From assembly GCF_900215325.1 (NCBI RefSeq), contig NZ_OCMS01000004.1, forward strand, positions 124,001 through 188,000: a DNA stretch of 64,000 nt, read 5' to 3'. This document shows positions 53,181 to 62,100 of this stretch, piece by piece; position 1 is the stretch's first letter; every line of letters begins with the position of its first letter. A program made the position numbers and the translations under genes. A model generated the notes under the pieces. That model worked only from the letters and a program-made list of their open reading frames with translations, was not told where the DNA came from and ran no database searches. Origin of the DNA: Fibrobacter sp. UWB16 (GTDB taxonomy: Bacteria > Fibrobacterota > Fibrobacteria > Fibrobacterales > Fibrobacteraceae).

Positions 53181-54173
53181 TTACGAAAACCAGCCATCCT
53201 CAATCTTTACCAATTTCCATTTTCCATTTTTCTTAGACAAATAGTAATACCTTCCTCGATCCCCATCTCCGACATTTAGTTTTACTAAATCGTGACTTTT
53301 GTTAAATACGGCATTAGATATAATCGGAGGCGATTCAAGTAAGAAACCACCCCAAAAAAGCGGTACAACAATAATCTTTGGAATCCAGAAGGATTGAATT
53401 TTCCGCAGTAATGGCCTATCCCGATGTTCCCAATCAACTTTTGCATTCATAAAGTCATTCATTAGCGTTTTATATTCCTTGCTCAAAACAAGAACCTTGT
53501 GGCCCATCGGTGTTTTGTCCATGCAGGCAACTTTCGCTTCTTTCCTTCCATCCCGACGTGCATGGAACATATCAATCTTATCCATTTCATTCGTATCAGA
53601 AGCAGACGTGTCAAAATACATCACGTTCATCTTCTGAACAAAGTAAATACTATCATATATGCTATAAGCCTTTTTCAAGCCAGACACAGCTTCTTCAAGC
53701 GGAATATCCATAATCAACGCATTTAGCAAATCTGAATCTCCATTCAAAATTTTCAGTTTACCATAAGAATCCGTATTGTTCAGAAATGATTCACGTTGGG
53801 CATCATCAAGCGATTCCCAATAAAAAAATTTTGTTTGGAACGTCATTACAACTTTATAGATTTCTCGCAAATCTGCCGCCAGGGAATCATCCGCCGGAAC
53901 CGTTCCGCAAAGAGAATCCGAAGTCAATTCCCATCTTGCAAAAAAATGGTTCCTGTAATCGTTCATGGAATCGCGCAGCAACGTATCACCCGTTGCCTGG
54001 AACCGCTCATAGAATTTAAACGCACGCGTAAGGACTGTATCTAACGGCAGTCCCTTCAACGCCTCAAAGCGTTTTGCTTTTCGCACATCATCTTCATTGG
54101 ACTGCGAACACCCGCAAAGGAACAACAGCGATACCGAAAATAGAAGTACAATAAATTTCCTTATTCTTTTCAC
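53181..54173 (-). CDS. Lipoprotein of unknown function
   Basis: 330 aa from the GTG at 54173, which has AAGGA at a good distance. An upstream ATG at 54224 would add 17 residues. The lipoprotein signal peptide has lipobox LFLCGC. The mature part is mainly helical with many Asp/Lys/Arg, and has no domain that I can name. It precedes the beta-barrel gene by 10 bp, so the two may form a small envelope operon. Confidence 0.6.
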   Translation of the reverse strand: MKRIRKFIVLLFSVSLLFLCGCSQSNEDDVRKAKRFEALKGLPLDTVLTRAFKFYERFQATGDTLLRDSMNDYRNHFFARWELTSDSLCGTVPADDSLAADLREIYKVVMTFQTKFFYWESLDDAQRESFLNNTDSYGKLKILNGDSDLLNALIMDIPLEEAVSGLKKAYSIYDSIYFVQKMNVMYFDTSASDTNEMDKIDMFHARRDGRKEAKVACMDKTPMGHKVLVLSKEYKTLMNDFMNAKVDWEHRDRPLLRKIQSFWIPKIIVVPLFWGGFLLESPPIISNAVFNKSHDLVKLNVGDGDRGRYYYLSKKNGKWKLVKIEDGWFS

Positions 54174-54231
54174 GAACAAATCCTTTACTTTAAATATAAT
54201 CTCGCCTGCACCATATAAGAACAAAAATATT

Positions 54232-55551
54232 TTACTTCTCTACAACATGCCCCGAGAGTTCACGGAAATCGCCTTTTTTATACAAGGTAACTCCGGGCGA
54301 AACCAAGTGAAACACGGACTGTTCTGCAAGCGTTTCCACGTTGAACTCAAAGGAATCCAGACGATTGCGGTAGCTGTCCGTAGAATTGTCGAACGAAACC
54401 ATGTAAGGCGGGCGCGGAATCTTGCCCTGGTTCGCAAGCGAAATCAGCTCGACACCGACCCTGTCGTTAGAAACAACCCACGCATCCACAGGCGGGATTT
54501 TTTTCACGAGCGACATTAAAATTTGTCTATAACGGGCATGCGCACGCGGTTCCTGCATAAAGTCATAAGGGCTCGCATGCGAGGCGTCAGTCGCCTCGAA
54601 CACCTCAAGCCCCACATTCTTGAGACCTTTCAAGCGGTCCCTCGACCACATACTCATGTGGTAAGGCGAAACAAAGGCAATCCGCGTCAAGCCTTTTTTC
54701 TTCAAAAAACGCCCGACAATACGCCCCGGAAATTCACCAAAAGCGAGATTAAAAAACGCAAACCGCTTTTCTTTTTTCAGCGCACGCGGGATGTCGTACA
54801 GCGGATGTTCCCACCACACAGCCACAGGAAAACGCGTTGTCGCAAGTTTTGCAAATAGTTTATTGATATCGAATACGAGCATCGTCGAGACAACGGCTCC
54901 AAAGCAACCTCGGCATTCTCCCAGCTTGATGCGGTTGCCGTTCGCATCCAAAAATGTGCCCTCTTCTTCGTAATAGCCAAGCGCCTTGACGTTTAAGTTA
55001 TTACGGTGCGCTTCCACATACACTTTTCGCATAAACGAAAGTTCGCGTTCGCCAAGACAATTAAAATCCCCGTTAGGGTTGCAGCGCATAATCAGGAGAA
55101 TTTCTTTTGTCTTAGAAACCGCCAACCGGGCATCGACAAAATAATAACGCCCTTGCCCCCTGCGTTCCAAAATTCCCTTTGCATGCAATGATTCCAGTGT
55201 ACGCCGCATGGTCCCCAACGTCGTCGCATAAGACTGACACATGTCCTTGATTGATGGAAGCGGGCGATTAACCGAAATCTTTCCCGACTTCCAGTCCTCC
55301 AGCAGCAATCGCTCTACGCGTTCCGTTTCGAGTTCATGCGCAGACACCTCGATTTTTGGCTTTGCCCCCCAAAAGTAGCCGTTGCCGTGTTCTGCATAAA
55401 TCTTCCCCTGAGAGGCAAGCTTCTTGTATGCACGGAAAACGGTGAACGTCGACGCCCCCGAAGACGCCGCCACCTCGCGCACGGAAGGGAGCCGGTCCCC
55501 ATCCTTATAGCCAACAGATTCAATCCACTTGCAAAAATCTTCGATTGTCAT
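54232..55551 (-). CDS. GntR-type regulator with two winged helices and a sugar-binding-like domain
   Basis: 439 aa. Residues 1-65 are a GntR-type winged helix (YKDGDRLPSVREVAASSGASTFTVFRAYKKLASQGKI). Residues 76-140 are a second winged helix of the same kind (NRPLPSIKDMCQSYATTLGTMRRTLESLHAKGIL). Residues about 145-439 resemble a LacI/periplasmic-binding-like effector domain (LTRIAFVSPYHMSMWSRDRLKGL, DAWVVSNDRVGVELISLANQGKIPRPPYMVSFDN). It is divergent from the GH26 mannanase gene across 134 bp, so it probably controls that gene in response to a sugar. Confidence 0.8.
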   Translation of the reverse strand: MTIEDFCKWIESVGYKDGDRLPSVREVAASSGASTFTVFRAYKKLASQGKIYAEHGNGYFWGAKPKIEVSAHELETERVERLLLEDWKSGKISVNRPLPSIKDMCQSYATTLGTMRRTLESLHAKGILERRGQGRYYFVDARLAVSKTKEILLIMRCNPNGDFNCLGERELSFMRKVYVEAHRNNLNVKALGYYEEEGTFLDANGNRIKLGECRGCFGAVVSTMLVFDINKLFAKLATTRFPVAVWWEHPLYDIPRALKKEKRFAFFNLAFGEFPGRIVGRFLKKKGLTRIAFVSPYHMSMWSRDRLKGLKNVGLEVFEATDASHASPYDFMQEPRAHARYRQILMSLVKKIPPVDAWVVSNDRVGVELISLANQGKIPRPPYMVSFDNSTDSYRNRLDSFEFNVETLAEQSVFHLVSPGVTLYKKGDFRELSGHVVEK

Positions 55552-55575
55552 AAAAACTCACCCGCCTCTTTTATA

Positions 55576-55594
55576 ACACTAGATACACTATAAT
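55576..55594. promoter_or_regulatory. Possible promoter/operator between the GntR regulator and GH26
   Basis: A TATAAT hexamer at 55589-55594 faces GH26 but has no good -35, which suggests activator dependence. Two direct ACACTA repeats lie 9 bp apart (starts at 55576 and 55585) over it. Confidence 0.35.
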
Positions 55595-55685
55595 ACGAAC
55601 ATACAAAAATTTCAGCTACAGGGAACGCCTAGTAACCTAATTTAAGTAAGGAAACAAAATACAATCTTTGAATATCGAGGCTACT

Positions 55686-56831
55686 ATGTTCAAATCACTA
55701 CTCTTCACATTAGGGATCTTGCCTATGACTGCTTTAGCATTCCAAGTCGGCGCCTGGGTCGGTGGCCCCGGCCAATACCCGCAGCCCACCCAAGAAAACG
55801 TGCAAGCATTCCAGGATTTGCAGGGCACGCATGTTGACCTCATCAGCTACTTTGCGCTTTTCGACATGAACGACTGGAACGCGACCGAGGAATTCGCAAA
55901 TGTTGCGAAAGACAACGGCTCCACGCTTGTGGTGACCTGGATGGCAAACGGCTACAACGCCCAAGACCTGGTGGACGGAAAAGCCGACGAATACATCCGT
56001 GACTACGCCAAGGGCGTTAAAGGCTATGGCGAAGAAATCTGGCTCAGGCCGCTCCACGAAGCGAACGGCGACTGGTACGACTGGGGCGTAGGCAAGGCTG
56101 GCGCCGGCAACACCGATGCAAACGTCGCCGAAGCATTCCGTCATATCGTAAAAATCTTCAAGGAAGAAGGCGTAACGAACGTCAAATGGGTATGGACCAC
56201 CAACGCCTCAAACGCAGGAAAGGGTTCGACGCTTACCGGCAACTACCCCGGCGACGAATACGTGGACTACATTTCCATCGACGGTTACAACTGGGGCAAA
56301 TGCCAAAGCTGGTCTAGCTGGCAGACGTTCTCGCAGGTGTTCAAAAAATCCTACGACGCACTCGCCAAAATCAACAAGCCGCTTTTCATCGCAGAAATTT
56401 CGAGTTCCGAACTTGGCGGCAACAAGGCTGAATGGATTACCGACATGTTCGAGCACTTCGCGACCGACTTCTCCCGCGTATTCGCAGTGATGTGGTTCAG
56501 CCAGAGCAAGGAAGATAACGAAGGCGACTGGGCGCTCAACACCTCGCAGGCCGCAGTTGATGCATGGAAGGCGGGCATTGCAAAGATGAAAACCATCGAC
56601 AACACAGCACTCAAGCCGGCCGGAAGGGCAGCCAGCAGTTCCTTTCGCCTGCAAGACGGCAAGCTCTACATGCAAACCGGCAAAGCATTAAAGGCAAGTG
56701 TCGTGCAGTTTGACTATCAGGGCCGTGTCCTGTGGCAGAGCCCGGTGCAGCACTTCACCGCGGGCGTACACGCTATCGACGCTCCCAAGGCAAACGTACA
56801 AAGCATTTACAAGTTATCCGTGAAGCGCTAA
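55686..56831 (+). CDS. GH26 beta-mannanase, secreted
   Basis: 381 aa from the ATG at 55686 (GAGG upstream). A TTG six codons earlier is an alternative. A signal peptide (residues 1-18) precedes a GH26 barrel (about 20-300). The acid/base Glu125 lies in RPLHEANG and the nucleophile Glu237 in PLFIAEISS. It hydrolyses beta-1,4-mannan or glucomannan outside the cell. The C-terminal 60 residues form a basic module (LKASVVQFDYQGRVLW...YKLSVKR) resembling the tail of the GH5 enzyme at the window start. A hairpin terminator follows. The divergent GntR protein is its likely regulator. Confidence 0.88.
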   Translation: MFKSLLFTLGILPMTALAFQVGAWVGGPGQYPQPTQENVQAFQDLQGTHVDLISYFALFDMNDWNATEEFANVAKDNGSTLVVTWMANGYNAQDLVDGKADEYIRDYAKGVKGYGEEIWLRPLHEANGDWYDWGVGKAGAGNTDANVAEAFRHIVKIFKEEGVTNVKWVWTTNASNAGKGSTLTGNYPGDEYVDYISIDGYNWGKCQSWSSWQTFSQVFKKSYDALAKINKPLFIAEISSSELGGNKAEWITDMFEHFATDFSRVFAVMWFSQSKEDNEGDWALNTSQAAVDAWKAGIAKMKTIDNTALKPAGRAASSSFRLQDGKLYMQTGKALKASVVQFDYQGRVLWQSPVQHFTAGVHAIDAPKANVQSIYKLSVKR

Positions 56832-56864
56832 ACAAAACTTATTCATAAAACTCCTTGGACAACC

Positions 56865-56910
56865 CCCATTCTAGCACACCCCAAAGGTAACGCTAGAGTG
56901 GGAATTTTTT
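56865..56910 (+). terminator. Terminator of the GH26 gene
   Basis: Stem CCCATTCTAGC / GCTAGAGTGGG (one G-U pair) is followed by AATTTTTTAT. Confidence 0.8.
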
Positions 56911-58036
56911 ATCCCCAGCTGAGCCATATCGTCATAAACTTATCGTAGACTTCATAAACACCTTGGCTATTCGTAACAATCTGCTTTTCGAGCAAGGCAG
57001 TTAACGCCTTTTGAACACTACTTGCAGAAAGGCTGTATTTCTTTAAGAACTGACGACCTGTAATTTGCGAAACACGCCCTTCTTTTCCGATTGCAATGAG
57101 GAGCATTTTTTGCGGGGGCGTCAAAAGGAATAGCATATTCTTGTATATCTCTGAATTTTCCTCAACGATATCCTCTACTGTTTCTTCCAATCGAGCAACA
57201 TTAAAAGAACAGCCTTTTTCTGTAATGGAATAGGCATAATTCATGATTTTCTGGATGTACCACGTCACACCGCCAAATCGCGCATAAGCCTCATGAATTG
57301 AATCTTCATCAATCTTTCGCCCATTCTTTTCAAAGTGGTACTTTATAAATTCAGAATACTTACCTTCGGGGATGACATCCAAGTTCATAATGGACACACT
57401 TTGGTAAAAAGGACGCGCCGCCGATACAAAAATTTCGCCCATCATTGTCCGTTCAGAACCCGCAAAGACAAAATTCGCATTATGGCAATTCTGTATATAA
57501 GTGCGTAAAGTCGCTTCATTATTCTTTTCCGGATAGCTCGAAATAGACTGAAACTCGTCAATAGCTATCAAGCACGGCTTATCTGCACTTTCAATATACG
57601 CAAAGATCTCTTCTAACGTAATTGCCGGAGTCTGGACATCGCCAAGTTCAACATTCCACGAAGGTAACCCTTGCACATCAAAAGATATTCCTGCCCTCAA
57701 GGATTTTACGGCATCAACAAAAGATTCAATAGCCTTCTTGCCGCGCGGCTTTAACGCATTCACAATCTGGCGTCCCATCTCATAGACGAAATCGCCAAGA
57801 TTCTTGGTCGCGTAAATATCAATTATAAAGGTGTTATAACTACGGACGATTTTCGGTTGCGCAAAGCAGTGCCTAATGAGCCCAGTCTTTCCCATGCGGC
57901 GTGAAGATATCAACGCCACATTATTGCCATTCGTAAGCAAACGGGTGAGTTTCTTAGTTTCTTCTTCACGGTCACAGAAATACTCTGCACTCAAATAACC
58001 AGATGTCAAAAAAGGATTGATTACGGCATTATCCAT
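56909..58036 (-). CDS. AAA-family ATPase with winged-helix tail
   Basis: 375 aa ATPase of the PF01637-like (ATPase_2/AAA) group. It has EYFCDREEE near the start, Walker A ISSRRMGKTG, Walker B CLIAIDEFQSI and a sensor-1-like NFVFAGSERTMMG. A C-terminal winged-helix-like region follows (MLLIAIGKEGRVSQITGRQFLKKYSLSASSVQKALTALLEK). Such proteins are numerous in some bacteria and archaea and poorly characterised. A DNA- or toxin-related role is only speculative. The ribosome site is GAGG. A perfect 14-bp-arm palindrome lies 36-66 bp upstream. Confidence 0.75.
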   Translation of the reverse strand: MDNAVINPFLTSGYLSAEYFCDREEETKKLTRLLTNGNNVALISSRRMGKTGLIRHCFAQPKIVRSYNTFIIDIYATKNLGDFVYEMGRQIVNALKPRGKKAIESFVDAVKSLRAGISFDVQGLPSWNVELGDVQTPAITLEEIFAYIESADKPCLIAIDEFQSISSYPEKNNEATLRTYIQNCHNANFVFAGSERTMMGEIFVSAARPFYQSVSIMNLDVIPEGKYSEFIKYHFEKNGRKIDEDSIHEAYARFGGVTWYIQKIMNYAYSITEKGCSFNVARLEETVEDIVEENSEIYKNMLFLLTPPQKMLLIAIGKEGRVSQITGRQFLKKYSLSASSVQKALTALLEKQIVTNSQGVYEVYDKFMTIWLSWG

Positions 58037-58071
58037 AGCGAAACCTCGTCTATACCGTAAATATACAATTT

Positions 58072-58102
58072 TTATCCAAAAAGGATTATCCTTTTTGGAT
58101 AA
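58072..58102. promoter_or_regulatory. Perfect 14-bp-arm palindrome upstream of the AAA ATPase
   Basis: TTATCCAAAAAGGA, a 3-nt centre, then TCCTTTTTGGATAA. It covers the probable -35 region of the ATPase promoter, so it is probably an operator. A hairpin terminator is less likely because there is no terminal T run in either direction. Confidence 0.55.
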
Positions 58103-58118
58103 TCCTAATCTGATAATG

Positions 58119-58147
58119 AAGATTCCCGCTCGGAGGCGGGAATGACA
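58119..58147. repeat. Short palindromic intergenic repeat (variable-stem family)
   Basis: GAAGA, stem TTCCCGC / GCGGGAA, then TGACA. Confidence 0.85.
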
Positions 58148-58171
58148 GCAATAGAGATTACGACCTTCGCA

Positions 58172-58208
58172 AAATGCAGAAAAGGTCTCGCTGTAAAGCG
58201 AGACCCTT
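58172..58208 (-). terminator. Terminator of the rpoBC-rpsLG operon
   Basis: Stem GGTCTCGCT / AGCGAGACC has TTTTC on the minus strand. It lies about 35 bp after the rpsG stop. Confidence 0.75.
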
Positions 58209-58240
58209 CTCTAGGATAATTCTGTGCTTGCGCGCAGGAA

Positions 58241-58717
58241 TTAGAAACGGAAGTGAGCGAAAGCCTTGTTGGCTTCGGCCATCTTGTGCGTATCGTTCTT
58301 CTTGCGGACTGCGTTGCCTTCGCTGTTCTTAGCGGCAACGAGTTCTGCTGCAAGACGTTCTGCCATGTTGGCTTCGTTGCGGTTACGAGCTGCATCGAGG
58401 AGCCAGCGGAGAGCGAGAGCCTTGGCGCGATCCGGAGCAACTTCCATCGGAACCTGGTAGTTTGCACCACCAACGCGACGGGACTTGACTTCGACACGCG
58501 GCTTGATGTTTTCAAGGCAGAGTTCGAACTTTTCGAGCGGAGTTTCCTTACCTTCAACCTTCTTGTCGAGGAGGTCAAGAGCGGTATAGACGATCTGTTC
58601 AGCGATGGTCTTCTTACCCTGCTTGAGAACGACACCGACGAGTTCGGTAACGAGGGTGGACTTAAAACGCGGATCCGGGAGGATGGAGCGATGGAGAGCC
58701 TTTCTTCTTCTAGACAT
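58241..58717 (-). CDS. rpsG: 30S ribosomal protein S7
   Basis: 158 aa, normal bacterial S7 length. Conserved blocks are MSRRRKA, ILPDPRFKSTLVTELVG, KPRVEVKSRRVGGANYQVPMEV and RNEANMAERLAAEL. It organises the 30S head around 16S rRNA. It is 11 bp after rpsL. No fusA or tuf follows, as a terminator comes directly after it. Confidence 0.97.
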   Translation of the reverse strand: MSRRRKALHRSILPDPRFKSTLVTELVGVVLKQGKKTIAEQIVYTALDLLDKKVEGKETPLEKFELCLENIKPRVEVKSRRVGGANYQVPMEVAPDRAKALALRWLLDAARNRNEANMAERLAAELVAAKNSEGNAVRKKNDTHKMAEANKAFAHFRF

Positions 58718-58728
58718 AGATTACTTCC

Positions 58729-59118
58729 TTACTTCTTGGCCGGAGCGGCACCTTTCTTCTTAACACCGTACTTGGAGCGGCCGTTCTGACGGCCGTTGAC
58801 TGCCTGAGTATCGAGCGTACCACGGATGATGTGGTAGCGAACACCCGGAACGTCCTTCACACGACCACCGCGGATGAGCACGATGGAGTGTTCCTGGAGG
58901 TTGTGGCCTTCACCCGGGATGTAAGCGGTAACTTCCATCTTGTTGGAGAGGCGCACACGGGCAATCTTACGAAGAGCGGAGTTCGGCTTCTTCGGGGTGC
59001 TGGTGTAAACACGGGTGCAAACGCCGCGCTTCTGGGGGCAGGACTTCAAAGCTACGGAAGCGGTCCTGTTGCTGATCTGTTCACGTCCGTTACGGACGAG
59101 CTGTTGAATAGTTGGCAC
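58729..59118 (-). CDS. rpsL: 30S ribosomal protein S12
   Basis: 129 aa. Conserved [27 protein letters not shown] and [33 protein letters not shown] are present, with wild-type Lys in both streptomycin-relevant motifs. It acts at the 30S decoding site. The start codon is GTG, with AGGAG upstream. It lies between rpoC (67 bp) and rpsG. Confidence 0.97.
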   Translation of the reverse strand: MPTIQQLVRNGREQISNRTASVALKSCPQKRGVCTRVYTSTPKKPNSALRKIARVRLSNKMEVTAYIPGEGHNLQEHSIVLIRGGRVKDVPGVRYHIIRGTLDTQAVNGRQNGRSKYGVKKKGAAPAKK

Positions 59119-59185
59119 TGTTTAATCTCCTAGATTTTGGAGTGCAAATATAGTTTTATTTCCAAATATTTCAAGTACTTAGCTG

Positions 59186-62100
59186 TTAATTATCCGAATC
59201 TTCCTCGTCAGAAGAGCCGATTTCGTTATCCAGGAGCTGGATTCCGGAACCAGAGTCGTAATTTTCAGCCTGTACATTCTGCAAACGAGAGCGTTCTTCC
59301 ATTTCGTCGGCATCGGCATCGATCACTTGGACGTTCCTCAAGTGACGGGCACCAGTACCGCACGGAATAAGTCGACCCATAATCACGTTTTCCTTAAGAC
59401 CCATGAGCGGATCCACGCAGCCTTCGATGGAGGCGCGAGTAAGGATTTTTTGGGTTTCCTGGAAGGAAGCTGCAGAAATGAAGCTGTCCGTTGCCAAAGA
59501 AGCCTTAGTGATACCAAGGAGCATCGGTTGATACTTAGCTTCAGCCTTACCGAGAGCGCGCAGACGTTCGTTTTCGGTACGGAGACGGGTCTTGGAAATT
59601 TCTTCGCCCGGCAAGAGATCCGATTCACCCGGATCCAGAATGCGGACCTTACGCATCATCTGACGAACGATACATTCGATGTGCTTATCTGCAATAGCCA
59701 CACCTTGCAGGCGGTAAACTGCCTGGATTTCGTTCACCAAGTGGCGCTGCACATCCTCGGGTCCGAGAACGTCGAGGATATCGTGCGGGTCCACACTGCC
59801 TTCGCTGATCTTCTGACCAGCACGGACACGGTCACCGTCATTGACCGCCAGATGGATACCACGCGGAACCAGCACTTTCACTTCGTTGCCATCCATCTGC
59901 TGAATAATAACTTCTTGGTTGTTGCGCACTTCGTTACCGTACTTGACGAGCCCGTCAACCGGTGCGATGAATGCCTTGTTCTTCGGAACGCGAGCTTCGA
60001 AGAGTTCAGCGACGCGCGGAAGACCACCGGTAATATCGCGGGTCTTACCAGCTGCACGCGGAAGCTTTGCGATAACCTGACCGGAAGTAACGCGGTCACC
60101 CTGATGCACGGCGAGGATAGCGCCGTCAGGCAACATGAAGTGGCCAACCTTTTCGCCACGGTCGTCGTTGATGACGATGACCGGACGCAATTGGTTCTTA
60201 CCGTGCTGCTTGTCGCTAATGACGATCCACGTTTCGACGTCGGTCATTTCATCGCGTTCAATACGGTAAGTTCTGTTTTCAATAAGATTGCTAAATGCGA
60301 TCGTACCGGAAACGTTCGTGATAATCGGGCTGTTATACGGATCCCATTCGAACATGCTTTCGCCCTTCTTGACGGTAGCATTGTTTTCGACGTGCAAGAT
60401 TGCACCGTACGGAATCTGGTAACGACCCTTGTTAATGCCGGTCGTATCGAAAATAACGAGTTCGCCCATACGGGAGACGACAACCTTCTGGCCTTCGTGG
60501 TCGACTGTTTCGACCTGTTCGAGTTCGATGTGGCCATCGACTGCAGCCTTCTTGTCGCTTTCAACCGTCAAACGGGAAGAAGCACCACCGATATGGAACG
60601 TACGGAGGGTAAGCTGCGTACCCGGTTCACCGATGGACTGTGCAGCAAGCACGCCAACAGCTTCGCCGAGGTCAACCGGACGACCGGAAGCAAGCATACG
60701 GCCGTAGCACTTGGCGCAGACACCGTTCTTGGAATTACAGGTGAGCACAGAGCGCATCTTGATGTGTTCAAGACCCGTAGCAGAGATCTTCGGGAGGTCG
60801 CGTTCGGTTACGAGTTCGCCAGCCTTGACGATCACTTCGCCCGTCACCGGGTGCTTGATGTCATCGACCGGGGCGCGACCGAGGAGACGTTCTTCAAGAG
60901 GAATGACAGTATCGTCACCGTCCTTGAATGCAGAAACTTCGATACCATCGGTAGTTCCGCAGTCCGGTTCGGTAATCACGAGGTCCTGGCCCACGTCCAC
61001 GAGACGACGGGTAAGGTAACCAGCGTCAGCCGTCTTAAGAGCGGTATCAGCAAGACCCTTACGAGCACCGTGAGACGAAATGAAGTATTCCATCACGTTC
61101 AAGCCTTCACGGAAGCAGGACTTAATCGGGTTTTCAATAACTTCCTGACCACCGAGCTGCTTGATCGGCTTCTGCATCAAACCACGCATACCGGACAGCT
61201 GCTTAATCTGTTCACGGCTACCACGAGCGCCGGAGTCAGCCATCATGTAGACCGGGTTGAAACCGTCACGGTCGTGAGAGAGCAAGTCCCACTGCTTGGC
61301 TGCAACATCGGACGTCGTCTTGGACCACACGTCAATCGTCTGGTTATAACGTTCGCCGTCAGTAATGACACCGTCTTCGTAAAGGGCGCGAATCTTGGAA
61401 ACCTGTTCGGCAGCCTTGTCGAGCATTTCCTGCTTTTCCTTCGGGATCACCATTTCGGCGATAGCCACAGAGGAACCAGCGCGAGTTGCCCACTTGTAAC
61501 CGTTAGCCTTGAGGTCGTCGAGGTAGTCGACAGTCACGCGGTTGCCGGTACGACGATAGAGGTCGTCGATGGACTTAGCAATCACCTTCTTGCCGAAGGT
61601 TTCGTTGGCGTAGCCAAGAGCGTTCGGAACAAATTCGTTGAAGATGATACGGCCGACAGTCGTCTTGATGACGTTGTCTTCCTTAAGGGTGAGGAACTTA
61701 ATCTTTTCGCCAGCCTTGACCTGGACTTCGAGATTGCCATTGTCATCAGCCATTTCGCGGATGCAAGTGCAATCCTTTTCGAGAGCGCCCATATAGATCT
61801 TGCGACCTGCCGGGAGCTTCAAGTAAACATTGGCGTTCAAATCCACGACATCGTTTTCGTAAGCGCGAACGGCTTCGGCCGGGTCGTAGAAGTGCATGCC
61901 TTCACCCTTGCGGTTCGGACGCGGCTTGGTGAGGTAGTACAGACCAAGCACAATGTCCTGGCCCGGCACAGCGATCGGCTGACCAGAAGCCGGGTGAAGA
62001 ATGTTGTTCGAAGAAAGCATCAACACGCGGCATTCGAGCTGAGTTTCGAAGCTAAGCGGAAGATGGCAAGCCATCTGGTCACCGTCGAAGTCAGCGTTGA

